From assembly GCA_964036275.1 (NCBI GenBank), contig CAXIWQ010000181.1, positions 1 to 64,000 on the forward strand: a DNA stretch of 64,000 bases. Direction: 5' to 3'. Positions 50,321 through 62,131 of the stretch are shown here, in pieces; the first letter of the stretch is position 1, and every line of letters starts with the position of its first letter. Under the pieces are notes generated by a model. The model searched no databases, was not told the DNA's origin, and worked only from the letters and a program-made list of their open reading frames with translations. A program made the translations under genes and the position numbers. Origin of the DNA: Litoditis marina (lineage: Eukaryota > Nematoda > Chromadorea > Rhabditida > Rhabditidae).

Positions 50321-52269
50321 CAAAGAGGTAATAACCGCGTTAATTTGTCTTTTGTGGCTGTGCGCCACAGAATAGATTGTCGTATCAGGTTTTTGTAGCT
50401 GGGAGCAACAGACTTGATAGCCGTATGAACTTTTCTCTGTAGCTGCAAGGCAAAGAGGTAATAACCGCGTTAATTTGTCTTTTGTGGCTGTGCGCCACAG
50501 AATAGATTGTCGTATCAGGTTTTTGTAGCTGGGAGCAACAGACTTGATAGCCGTATGAACTTTTTTCTGTAGCTGCAAGGCAAAGAGGTAATAACCGCGT
50601 TAATTTGTCTTTTGTGGCTGTGCGCCACAGAATATAAAGTCGTATTAGGTTTTTGTAGCTGGGAGCAACAGACTTGATAGCCGTATGAACTTTTTTCTGT
50701 AGCTGCAAGGCAAAGAGGTAATAACCGCGTTAATTTGTCTTTTGTGGCTGTGCGCCACAGAATAGATTGTCGTATCAGGTTTTTGTAGCTGGGAGCAACA
50801 GACTTGATAGCCGTATGAACTTTTTTCTGTAGCTGCAAGGCAAAGAGGTAATAACCGCGTTAATTTGTCTTTTGTGGCTGTGCGCCATAGGATATAAAGT
50901 CTTATTAGGTTTTTGTAGCCATGAGCAACAGACTTGATAGCCGTATAAACTTTTTTCTGTAGCTGCAAGGCAAAGAGTCGATAACCGCGTTATATCGTAT
51001 TTTGTGGCTGTGTGCCACAGAATAGATAGTTGTATTGGGTTTTTCTAGCTGGGAGCAACATACTTGATAGCCATATAAACTTTTTTCTGTAGCTGCACGG
51101 CAAAGAGTCAATAACCGCGTTAATTTGTCTTTTGTGGCTGTGCGCCACAGAATATAAAGTCGTATTAGGTTTTTGTAGCTGGGAGCAACAGACTTGATAG
51201 CCGTATAAACTTTTTTTCTGTAGCTGCAAGGCAAAGAGATAATAACCGCGTTAATTTGTCTTTTGTGGCTGTGCGCCACAGAATATAAAGTCGTATTAGG
51301 TTTTTGTAGCTGGGAGCAACAGACTTGATGGCCGTATGAACTTTTTTCTGTAGCTGCAAGGCAAAGAAGTAATAACCGCGTTAATTTGTCTTTTGTGGCT
51401 GTGCGCCACAGAATATATTGTCGTATCAGGTTTTTGTAGCTGGGAGCAACAGACTTGATAGCCGTATGAACTTTTTTCTGTAGCTGCAAGGCAAAGAGGT
51501 AATAACCGCGTTAATTTGTCTTTTGTGGCTGTGCGCCACAGGATATAAAGTCGTATTAGGTTTTTGTAGCCATGAGCAACAGACTTGATAGCCGTATAAA
51601 CTTTTTTTCTGTAGCTGCAAGGCAAAGAGGTAATAACCGCGTTAATTTGTCTTTTGTGGCTGTGCGCCACAGAATATAAAGTCGTATTAGGTTTTCGTAG
51701 CTGGGAGCAACAGACTTGATAGCCGTATGATTTTTTTTCTGTAGCTGCAAGGCAAAGAGTCAGTAACCGCGTTAATTTGTCTTTTGTGGCTGTGCGCCAC
51801 AGAATAGATTGTCGTATTAGGTTTTTGTAGCTGGGAGCAACAGATTTGATAGCCGTATGAAATATTCTCTGTAACTGCGAGGCAAAGAGTCAATAACCGC
51901 GTTAATTCGTCTTTTGTGGCTGTGCGCCACAGAATATATAGTCGTATTAGGTTTTTGTAGCTGGGAGCAACAGACTTGAGAGCCGTATGAACTGTTCTCT
52001 GTAGCTGCAAGGCAAAGAGTCGATAACCGCGTTAATTCGTATTTTGTGGCTGTGCGCCACAGAATAGATAGTCGTATTAGGTTTTTTTAGCTGGGAGCAA
52101 CATACTTGATAGCCGTATAACCTTTTTCTGTAGCTGCACGGCAAAGAGTCAATAACCGCGTAAATTTGTCTTTTGTGGCTGTGCGCCACAGAATATAAAG
52201 TCGTATTAGGTTTTCGTAGCTGGGAGCAACAGACTTGATAGCCGTATGAATTTTTTTCTGTAGCCGCAA
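50321..52269 (+). repeat. Mixed satellite tract linking the super-repeat and the 1,041-bp HOR
   Basis: About 50590-51693 matches 54233-55336 (offset 3,643 bp, 28 monomers plus 3). About 51690-52640 matches 48310-49260 of the super-repeat (offset 3,380 bp, 26 monomers). It introduces the GCCATAGGATATAAAG and GTAGCCATGAGC units that mark the right third of the window. Confidence 0.8.
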
Positions 52270-53776
52270 GGCAAAGAGGTAATAACCGCGTTAATTTGTC
52301 TTTTGTGGCTGTGCGCCACAGAATAGATTGTCGTATCAGGTTTTTGTAGCTGGGAGCAACAGACTTGATAGCCGTATGAACTTTTCTCTGTAGCTGCAAG
52401 CCAACAAGTCGATAACCGCGATAATTCGTATTTTGTGGCTGTGCGCCACAGAATAGATTGTCGTATTAGGTTTTTGTAGCTGGGAGCAACAGATTTGATA
52501 GCCGTATGAACTGTTCTTTGTAGCTGCAAGGCAAAGAGTCGATAACCGCGTTAATTCGTATTTTGTGGCTGTGCGCCACAGAATAGATAGTCGTATTAGG
52601 TTTTTGTAGCTGGGAGCAACATATTTGATAGCCGTATAACCTTTTTCCTGTAGCTGCACGGCAAAGAGTCAATAACCGCGTTAATTTGTCTTTTGTGGCT
52701 GTGCGCCACAGAATATAAAGTCGTATTAGGTTTTTGTAGCTGGGAGCAACAGACTTGATAGCCGTATGAACTTTTTTCTGTACCTGCAAGGCAAAGAGGT
52801 AATAACCGCGTTAATTTGTCTTTTGTGGCTGTGCGCCACAGAATAGATTGTCGTATCAGGTTTTTGTAGCTGGGAGCAACAGACTTGATAGCCGTATGAA
52901 CTTTTTTCTGTAGCTGCAAGGCAAAGAGGTAATAACCGCGTTAATTTGTCATTTGTGGCTGTGCGCCATAGGATATAAAGTCGTATTAGGTTTTTGTAGC
53001 CATGAGCAACAGACTTGATAGCCGTATAAACTTTTTTCTGTAGCTGCAAGGCAAAGAGTCGATAACCGCGTTATATCGTATTTTGTGGCTGTGTGCCACA
53101 GAATAGATAGTTGTATTGGGTTTTTCTAGCTGGGAGCAACATACTTGATAGCCATATAAACTTTTTTCTGTAGCTGCACGGCAAAGAGTCAATAACCGCG
53201 TTAATTTGTATTTTGTGGCTGTGCGCCACAGAATATAAAGTCGTATTAGGTTTTTGTAGCTGGGAGCAACAGACTTGATAGCCGTATAAACTTTTTTTCT
53301 GTAGCTGCAAGGCAAAGAGGTAATAACCGCGTTAATTTGTCTTTTGTGGCTGTGCGCCACAGAATATATTGTCGTATCAGGTTTTTGTAGCTGGGAGCAA
53401 CAGACTTGATAGCCGTATGAACTTTTCTCTGTAGCTGCAAGCCAACAAGTCGATAACCGCGATAATTCGTATTTTGTGGCTGTGCGCCACAGAATAGATT
53501 GTCGTATTAGGTTTTTGTAGCTGGGAGCAACAGATTTGATAGCCGTATGAACTGTTCTTTGTAGCTGCAAGGCAAAGAGTCGATAACCGCGTTAATTCGT
53601 ATTTTGTGGCTGTGCGCCACAGAATAGATAGTCGTATTAGGTTTTTGTAGCTGGGAGCAACATATTTGATAGCCGTATAACCTTTTTCGTGTAGCTGCAC
53701 GGCAAAGAGTCAATAACCGCGTTAATTTGTCTTTTGTGGCTGTGCGCCACAGAATATAAAGTCGTATTAGGTTTTT

Positions 53777-53820
53777 GTAGCTGGGAGCAACAGACTTGAT
53801 AGCCGTATGAACTTTTTTCT
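53777..53820 (+). repeat. Sub-repeat 1 of the monomer (44 bp)
   Basis: It begins GTAGCTGGGAGCAACAGA and continues TTGATAGCCGTATGA into the T-run. The first 18 bases match sub-repeat 3 (GTGGCTGTGCGCCACAGA) at 14 of 18 positions, and the preceding TTTT matches as well. The later TTGATAGCCGTATGA matches TAGATTGTCGTATTA of sub-repeat 3 at 11 of 15. Confidence 0.75.
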
Positions 53821-53865
53821 GTAGCTGCAAGGCAAAGAGGTAATAACCGCGTTAATTTGTCTTTT
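53821..53865 (+). repeat. Sub-repeat 2 of the monomer (45 bp)
   Basis: It begins GTAGCTGCAAGGCAAAGA, then GTAATAACCGCGTTAA, and ends in a T-rich stretch. The second part aligns with TTGATAGCCGTATGAA of sub-repeat 1 at 10 of 16 positions. This is the most diverged of the three and carries the CCGCG core. Confidence 0.65.
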
Positions 53866-53880
53866 GTGGCTGTGCGCCAC
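53866..53880 (+). other. Conserved short inverted repeat of the satellite, GTGGC-5-GCCAC
   Basis: A 5-bp stem closes a 5-base loop (TGTGC), and flanking TTTT/AGAA could extend it to about 9 pairs with one T-G. It recurs in nearly every unit. The frequent TGTGC to TGTGT change falls at the last loop base and leaves the stem intact. The GTGGTTGTGC form keeps pairing as a wobble in RNA, while GTGGATGTGC and ATGGCTGTGC forms lose one pair. Whether this is selection or shared descent cannot be told by eye. Confidence 0.5.
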
Positions 53881-53906
53881 AGAATAGATTGTCGTATCAG
53901 GTTTTT
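53866..53906 (+). repeat. Sub-repeat 3 of the monomer (41 bp), spanning the conventional unit boundary
   Basis: It begins GTGGCTGTGCGCCACAGA and runs through GTCGTAT and AGG into T5 of the next unit. Only this sub-repeat has a fully paired short stem (GTGGC with GCCAC). Together the three lengths, 44 + 45 + 41, make the 130-bp period. Confidence 0.75.
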
Positions 53907-55074
53907 GTAGCTGGGAGCAACAGACTTGATAGCCGTATGAACTTTTTTCTGTAGCTGCAAGGCAAAGAGGTAATAACCGCGTTAATTTGTCTTTTGTGGC
54001 TGTGCGCCATAGGATATAAAGTCGTATTAGGTTTTTGTAGCCATGAGCAACAGACTTGATAGCCGTATAAACTTTTTTCTGTAGCTGCAAGGCAAAGAGT
54101 CGATAACCGCGTTATATCGTATTTTGTGGCTGTGTGCCACAGAATAGATAGTTGTATTGGGTTTTTCTAGCTGGGAGCAACATACTTGATAGCCATATAA
54201 ACTTTTTTTCTGTAGCTGCACGGCAAAGAGTCAATAACCGCGTTAATTTGTCTTTTGTGGCTGTGCGCCACAGAATATAAAGTCGTATTAGGTTTTTGTA
54301 GCTGGGGGCAACAGACTTGATAGCCGTATGAACTTTTTTCTGTAGCTGCAAGGCAAAGAGGTAATAACCGCGTTAATTTGTCTTTTGTGGCTGTGCGCCA
54401 CAGAATAGATTGTCGTATCAGGTTTTTGTAGCTGGGAGCAACAGACTTGATAGCCGTATGAACTTTTTTCTGTAGCTGCAAGGCAAAGAGGTAATAACCG
54501 CGTTAATTTGTCTTTTGTGGCTGTGCGCCATAGGATATAAAGTCGTATTAGGTTTTTGTAGCCATGAGCAACAGACTTGATAGCCGTATAAACTTTTTTC
54601 TGTAGCTGCAAGGCAAAGAGTCGATAACCGCGTTATATCGTATTTTGTGGCTGTGTGCCACAGAATAGATAGTTGTATTGGGTTTTTCTAGCTGGGAGCA
54701 ACATACTTGATAGCCATATAAATTTTTTTCTGTAGCTGCACGGCAAAGAGTCAATAACCGCGTTAATTTGTCTTTTGTGGCTGTGCGCCACAGAATATAA
54801 AGTCGTATTAGGTTTTTGTAGCTGGGAGCAACAGACTTGATAGCCGTATAAACTTTTTTTCTGTAGCTGCAAGGCAAAGAGATAATAACCGCGTTAATTT
54901 GTCTTTTGTGGCTGTGCGCCACAGAATATAAAGTCGTATTAGGTTTTTGTAGCTGGGAGCAACAGACTTGATGGCCGTATGAACTTTTTTCTGTAGCTGC
55001 AAGGCAAAGAAGTAATAACCGCGTTAATTTGTCTTTTGTGGCTGTGCGCCACAGAATATATTGTCGTATCAGGT

Positions 55075-58000
55075 TTTTGTAGCTGGGAGCAACAGACTTG
55101 ATAGCCGTATGAACTTTTTTCTGTAGCTGCAAGGCAAAGAGGTAATAACCGCGTTAATTTGTCTTTTGTGGCTGTGCGCCACAGGATATAAAGTCGTATT
55201 AGGTTTTTGTAGCCATGAGCAACAGACTTGATAGCCGTATAAACTTTTTTTCTGTAGCTGCAAGGCAAAGAGGTAATAACCGCGTTAATTTGTCTTTTGT
55301 GGCTGTGCGCCACAGAATATAAAGTCGTATTAGGTTTTTGTAGCTGGGAGCAACAGATTTGATGGCCGTATGAAATGTTCTCTGTAACTGCAAGGCAAAG
55401 AGTCAATAACCGCGTTAATTTGTATTTTGTGGCTGTGCGCCACAGAATATAAAGTCGTATTATGTTTTTGTAGTTGGAAGCAACAGACTTGATAGCCGTA
55501 TGATTTTTTTTTGTAGCTGCAAGTCAAAATGTCAATAACCGCGTTAATTCGTCTTTGTGGCTGTGCGCCACAGAATAGATTGTCGTATTAGGTTTTTGTA
55601 GCTGGGAGCAACAGATTTGATAGCCGTATGAAATGTTCTCTGTAACTGCGAGGCAAAGAGTCAATAACCGCGTTAATTTGTCTTTTGTGGCTGTGCGCCA
55701 CAGAATATAAAGTCGTATTAGGTTTTTGTAGCTGGGAGCAACAGACTTGATAGCCGTATGAACTTTTCTCTGTAGCTGCAAGCCAACAAGTCGATAACCG
55801 CGATATTTCGTGTTTTGTGGCTGTGCGCCACAGAATAGATTGTCGTATTAGGTTTTTGTAGCTGGGAGCGACAGATTTGATAGCCGTATGAACTGTTCTC
55901 TGTAGCTGCAAGGCAAAGAGTCGATAACCGCGTTAATTCGTATTTTGTGGCTGTGCGCCACAGAATAGATAGTCGTATCAGGTTTTTGTAGCTGGGAGCA
56001 ACAGACTTGATAGCCGTATAACCTTTTTCCTGTAACTGCACGGCAAAGAGTCAATAACCGCGTTAATTTGTCTTTTGTGGCTGTGCGCCACAGAATATAA
56101 AGTCGTATTAGGTTTTTGTAGCTGGGAGCAACAGACTTGATAGCCGTATGAACTTTTTTCTGTAGCTGCAAGGCAAAGAGGTAATAACCGCGTTAATTTG
56201 TCTTTTGTGGCTGTGCGCCACAGGATATAAAGTCGTATTAGGTTTTTGTAGCCATGAGCAACAGACTTGATAGCCGTATAAACTTTTTTTCTGTAGCTGC
56301 AAGGCAAAGAGGTAATAACCGCGTTAATTTGTCTTTTGTGGCTGTGCGCCACAGAATATAAAGTCGTATTAGGTTTTTGTAGCTGGGAGCAACAGATTTG
56401 ATAGCCGTATGAAATGTTCTCTGTAACTGCAAGGCAAAGAGTCAATAACCGCGTTAATTTGTATTTTGTGGCTGTGCGCCACAGAATATAAAGTCGTATT
56501 ATGTTTTTGTAGTTGGAAGCAACAGACTTGATAGCCGTATGATTTTTTTTTGTAGCTGCAAGTCAAAATGTCAATAACCGCGTTAATTCGTCTTTGTGGC
56601 TGTGCGCCACAGAATAGATTGTCGTATTAGGTTTTTGTAGCTGGGAGCAACAGATTTGATAGCCGTATGAAATGTTCTCTGTAACTGCTAGGCAAAGAGT
56701 CAATAACCGCGTTAATTTGTCTTTTGTGGCTGTGCGCCACAGAATATAAAGTCGTATTAGGTTTTTGTAGCTGGGAGCAACAGACTTGATAGCCGTATGA
56801 ACTTTTCTCTGTAGCTGCAAGCCAACAAGTCGATAACCGCGATATTTCGTGTTTTGTGGCTGTGCGCCACAGAATAGATTGTCGTATTAGGTTTTTGTAG
56901 CTGGGAGCGACAGATTTGATAGCCGTATGAACTGTTCTCTGTAGCTGCAAGGCAAAGAGTCGATAACCGCGTTAATTCGTATTTTGTGGCTGTGCGCCAC
57001 AGAATAGATAGTCGTATCAGGTTTTTGTAGCTGGGAGCAACATACTTGATAGCCGTATAACCTTTTTCCTGTAACTGCACGGCAAAGAGTCAATAACCGC
57101 GTTAATTTGTCTTTTGTGGCTGTGCGCCACAGAATATAAAGTCGTATTAGGTTTTTGTAGCTGGGAGCAACAGACTTGATAGCCGTATGAACTTTTTTCT
57201 GTAGCTGCAAGGCAAAGAGGTAATAACCGCGTTAATTTGTCTTTTGTGGCTGTGCGCCACAGGATATAAAGTCGTATTAGGTTTTTGTAGCCATGAGCAA
57301 CAGACTTGATAGCCGTATAAACTTTTTTTCTGTAGCTGCAAGGCAAAGAGGTAATAACCGCGTTAATTTGTCTTTTGTGGCTGTGCGCCACAGAATATAA
57401 AGTCGTATTAGGTTTTTGTAGCTGGGAGCAACAGATTTGATAGCCGTATGAAATGTTCTCTGTAACTGCAAGGCAAAGAGTCAATAACCGCGTTAATTTG
57501 TATTTTGTGGCTGTGCGCCACAGAATATAAAGTCGTATTATGTTTTTGTAGTTGGAAGCAACAGACTTGATAGCCGTATGATTTTTTTTTGTAGCTGCAA
57601 GTCAAAATGTCAATAACCGCGTTAATTCGTCTTTGTGGCTGTGCGCCACAGAATAGATTGTCGTATTAGGTTTTTGTAGCTGGGAGCAACAGATTTGATA
57701 GCCGTATGAAATGTTCTCTGTAACTGCGAGGCAAAGAGTCAATAACCGCGTTAATTTGTCTTTTGTGGCTGTGCGCCACAGAATATAAAGTCGTATTAGG
57801 TTTTTGTAGCTGGGAGCAACAGACTTGATAGCCGTATGAACTTTTCTCTGTAGCTGCAAGCCAACAAGTCGATAACCGCGATATTTCGTGTTTTGTGGCT
57901 GTGCGCCACAGAATAGATTGTCGTATTAGGTTTTTGTAGCTGGGAGCGACAGATTTGATAGCCGTATGAACTGTTCTCTGTAGCTGCAAGGCAAAGAGTC

Positions 58001-58795
58001 GATAACCGCGTTAATTCGTATTTTGTGGCTGTGCGCCACAGAATAGATAGTCGTATCAGGTTTTTGTAGCTGGGAGCAACATACTTGATAGCCGTATAAC
58101 CTTTTTCCTGTAACTGCACGGCAACGAGTCAATAACCGCGTTAATTTGTCTTTTGTGGCTGTGCGCCACAGAATATAAAGTCGTATTAGGTTTTTGTAGC
58201 TGGGAGCAACAGACTTGATAGCCGTATGAACTTTTTTCTGTAGCTGCAAGGCAAAGAGGTAATAACCGCGTTAATTTGTCTTTTGTGGCTGTGCGCCACA
58301 GGATATAAAGTCGTATTAGGTTTTTGTAGCCATGAGCAACCGACTTGATAGCCGTATAAACTTTTTTTCTGTAGCTGCAAGGCAAAGCGGTAATAACCGC
58401 GTTAATTTGTCTTTTGTGGCTGTGCGCCACAGAATATAAAGTCGTATTAGGTTTTTGTAGCTGGGAGCAACAGATTTGATAGCCGTATGAAATGTTCTCT
58501 GTAACTGCAAGGCAAAGAGTCAATAACCGCGTTAATTTGTATTTTGTGGCTGTGCGCCACAGAATATAAAGTCGTATTATGTTTTTGTAGTTGGAAGCAA
58601 CAGACTTGATAGCCGTATGATTTTTTTTTTGTAGCTGCAAGTCAAAATGTCAATAACCGCGTTAATTCGTCTTTGTGGCTGTGCGCCACAGAATAGATTG
58701 TCGTATTAGGTTTTTGTAGCTGGGAGCAACAGATTTGATAGCCGTATGAAATGTTCTCTGTAACTGCGAGGCAAAGAGTCAATAACCGCGTTAAT
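55075..58795 (+). repeat. HOR domain, period about 1,039 bp (8 monomers), 3.6 copies
   Basis: Copies are about 55075-56113, 56114-57152, 57153-58191 and a partial fourth to 58795. Each includes GTAGCCATGAGC, GTAACTGCAAGG, GTATTATGTTTTTGTAGTTGG, AAGTCAAAATGTC and GGGAGCGACAG units. Private changes are few: GCTAGGC near 56688, GCAACGAGTC near 58122, and GCAACCGACTTG near 58340. Confidence 0.92.
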
Positions 58796-58934
58796 TCGTC
58801 TTTTGTGGCTGTGCGCCACAGAATATATAGTCGTATTAGGTTTTTGTAGCTGGGAGCAACAGACTTGATAGCCGTATGAACTTTTCTCTGTAGCTGCAAG
58901 CCAACAAGTCGATAACCGCGATAATTTGTATGTT

Positions 58935-61900
58935 GTGGCTGTGCGCCACAGAATAGATTGTCGTATTAGGTTTTTATAGCTGGGAGCAACAGATTTGATA
59001 GCCGTATGAACTGTTCTCTGTAGCTGCAAGGCAAAGAGTCGATAACCGCGTCAATTCGTATTTTGTGGCTGTGCGCCACAGAATAGATAGTCGTATTAGG
59101 TTTTTGTAGCTGGGAGCAACATACTTGGTAGCCGTATAACCTTTTTCCTGTAGCTGCACGGCAAAGAGTCAATAACCGCGTTAATTTGTCTTTTGTGGCT
59201 GTGCGCCACAGAATATAAAGTCGTATTAGGTTTTTGTAGCTGGGAGCAACAGACTTGATGGCCGTATGAACTTTTTTCTGTAGCTGCAAGGCAAAGAAGT
59301 AATAACCGCGTTAATTTGTCTTTTGTGGCTGTGCGCCACAGAATAGATTGTCGTATCAGGTTTTTGTAGCTGGGAGCAACAGACTTGATAGCCGTATGAA
59401 CTTTTCTCTGTAGCTGCAAGCCAACAAGTCGATAACCGCGATATTTCGTGTTTTGTGGCTGTGCGCCACATAATAGATTGTCGTATTAGGTTTTTGTAGC
59501 TGGGAGCAACAGATTTGATAGCCGTATGAACTGTTCTTTGTAGCTGCAAGGCAAAGAGTCGATAACCGCGTTAATTCGTATTTTGTGGCTGTGCGCCACA
59601 GAATAGATAGTCGTATCAGGTTTTTGTAGCTGGGAGCAACCTACTTGATAGCCGTATAACCTTTTTCCTGTAGCTGCACGGCAAAGAGTCAATAACCGCG
59701 TTAATTTGTCTTTTGTGGCTGTGCGCCACAGAATATAAAGTCGTATTAGGTTTTTGTAGCTGGGAGCAACAGACTTGATAGCCGTATGAACTTTTTTCTG
59801 TAGCTGCAAGGCAAAGAGGTAATAACCGCGTTAATTTGTCTTTTGTGGCTGTGCGCCACAGAATAGATAGTCGTATCAGGTTTTTGTAGCTGGGAGCAAC
59901 AGACTTGATAGCCGTATGAACTTTTTTCTGTAGCTGCAAGGCAAAGAGGTAATAACCGCGTTAATTCGTATTTTGTGGCTGTGCGCCACAGGATATAAAG
60001 TCGTATTAGGTTTTTGTAGCCATGAGCAACAGACTTGATAGCCGTATAAACTTTTTTCTGTAGCTGCAAGGCAAAGAGTCGATAACCGCGTTATATCGTA
60101 TTTTGTGGCTGTGTGCCACAGAATAGATAGTTGTATTGGGTTTTTCTAGCTGGGAGCAACATACTTGATAGCCATATAAACTTTTTTTCTGTAGCTGCAC
60201 GGCAAAGAGTCAATAACCGCGTTAATTTGTCTTTTGTGGCTGTGCGCCACAGAATATAAAGTCGTATTAGGTTTTTGTAGCTGGGAGCAACAGACTTGAT
60301 AGCCGTATAAAATTTTTTTTTGTAGCTGCAAGGCAAAGAGGTAATAACCGCGTTAATTTGTCTTTTGTGGCTGTGCGCCACAGAATATAAAGTCGTATTA
60401 GGTTTTTGTAGCTGGGAGCAACAGATTTGATAGCCGTATAAACTTTTTTCTGTAGCTGCAAGGCAAAGAGTCGATAAGCGCGTTATATCGTATTTTGTGG
60501 CTGTGTGCCACAGAATAGATAGTTGTATTGGGTTTTTCTAGCTGGGAACAACATACTTGATAGCCATATAAACTTTTTTCTGTAGCTGCACGGCAAAGAG
60601 TCAATAACCGCGTTAATTTGTCTTTTGTGGCTGTGCGCCACAGAATAGATGGTCGTATTAGGTTTTTGTAGCTGGGAGCAACAGATTTGATAGCCGTATG
60701 AACTGTTCTCTGTAGCTGCAAGGCAAAGAGTCGATAACCGCGTCAATTCGTATTTTGTGGCTGTGCGCCACAGAATAGATAGTCGTATTAGGTTTTAGTA
60801 GCTGGGAGCAACATACTTGGTAGCCGTATAACCTTTTTCCTGTAGCTGCACGGCAAAGAGTCAATAACCGCGTTAATTTGTCTTTTGTGGCTGTGCGCCA
60901 CAGAATATAAAGTCGTATTAGGTTTTTGTAGCTTGGAGCAACAGACTTGATGGCCGTATGAACTTTTTTCTGTAGCTGCATGGCAAAGAAGTAATAACCG
61001 CGTTAATTTGTCTTTTGTGGCTGTGCGCCACAGAATAGATTGTCGTATCAGGTTTTTGTAGCTGGGAGCAACAGACTTGATAGCCGTATGAACTTTTCTC
61101 TGTAGCTGCAAGCCAACAAGTCGATAACCGCGATATTTCGTGTTTTGTGGCTGTGCGCCACAGAATAGATTGTCGTATTAGGTTTTTGTAGCTGGGAGCA
61201 ACAGATTTGATAGCCGTATGAACTGTTCTCTGTAGCTGCAAGGCAAAGAGTCGATAACCGCGTTAATTCGTATTTTGTGGCTGTGCGCCACAGAATAGAT
61301 AGTCGTATCAGGTTTTTGTAGCTGGGAGCAACATACTTGATAGCCGTATAACCTTTTTCCTGTAGCTGCACGGCAAAGAGTCAATAACCGCGTTAATTTG
61401 TCTTTTGTGGCTGTGTGCCACAGAATATAAAGTCGTATTAGGTTTTTGTAGCTGGGAGCAACATACTTGATAGCCGTATGAACTTTTTTCTGTAGCTGCA
61501 AGGCAAAGAGGTAATAACCGCGTTAATTTGTCTTTTGTGGCTGTGCGCCACAGAATAGATTGTCGTATCAGGTTTTTGTAGCTGGGAGCAACAGACTTGA
61601 TAGCCGTATGAACTTTTTTCTGTAGCTGCAAGGCAAAGAGGTAATAACCGCGTTAATTCGTATTTTGTGGCTGTGCGCCACAGGATATAAAGTCGTATTA
61701 GGTTTTTGTAGCCATGAGCAACAGACTTGATAGCCGTATAAACTTTTTTCTGTAGCTGCAAGGCAAAGAGTCGATAACCGCGTTATATCGTATTTTGTGG
61801 CTGTGTGCCACAGAATAGATAGTTGTATTGGGTTTTTCTAGCTGGGAGCAACATACTTGATAGCCATATAAACTTTTTTTCTGTAGCTGCACGGCAAAGA

Positions 61901-62131
61901 GTCAATAACCGCGTTGATTTGTCTTTTGTGGCTGTGCGCCACAGAATATAAAGTCGTATTAGGTTTTTGTAGCTGGGAGCAACAGACTTGATAGCCGTAT
62001 AAACTTTTTTTCTGTAGCTGCAAGGCAAAGAGGTAATAACCGCGTTAATTTGTCTTTTGTGGCTGTGCGCCACAGAATATAAAGTCGTATTAGGTTTTTG
62101 TAGCTGGGAGCAACAGATTTGATAGCCGTAT
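58935..62131 (+). repeat. HOR pair, period about 1,692 bp (13 monomers)
   Basis: Copies are about 58935-60626 and 60627-62131. Shared markers include CATACTTGGTAGCC, GATGGCCGTATG, CCACAGGATATAAAG and GTTGTATTGGG with AGCCATATAAAC. Private changes include AGCTTGGAGC near 60933 and CTGCATGGC near 60980. Confidence 0.88.

Larger units (their letters stand above)
53761..53890 (+). repeat. Representative 130-bp satellite monomer
   Basis: I chose this unit because it carries the commonest base at nearly every variable site. Counts are A 32, C 21, G 34 and T 43. It has two AluI sites (AGCT) 44 bp apart, five CpGs, a T-run at 53813-53818 and an imperfect hairpin at 53866-53880. Variation among units is concentrated in the T-run and the bases after it, in GRGT(C/G)(A/G)ATAACC, in the (T/C)GT(C/A)TTTTG segment, and in the eight bases after GCGCCACAGA. 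The segments GGGAGCAACA, TTGATAGCCGTAT and GGCTGTGCGCCAC change least. Confidence 0.9.
52270..54468 (+). repeat. HOR domain, period about 1,041 bp (8 monomers), 2.1 copies
   Basis: Copies are about 52270-53310 and 53311-54351, with a partial third to 54468. Each contains the CCATAGGATATAAAG then GTAGCCATGAGC pair, followed by GTTGTATTGGG with AGCCATATAAAC. An offset of 2,081 bp to 50645-51230 shows a related older unit. Confidence 0.86.
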
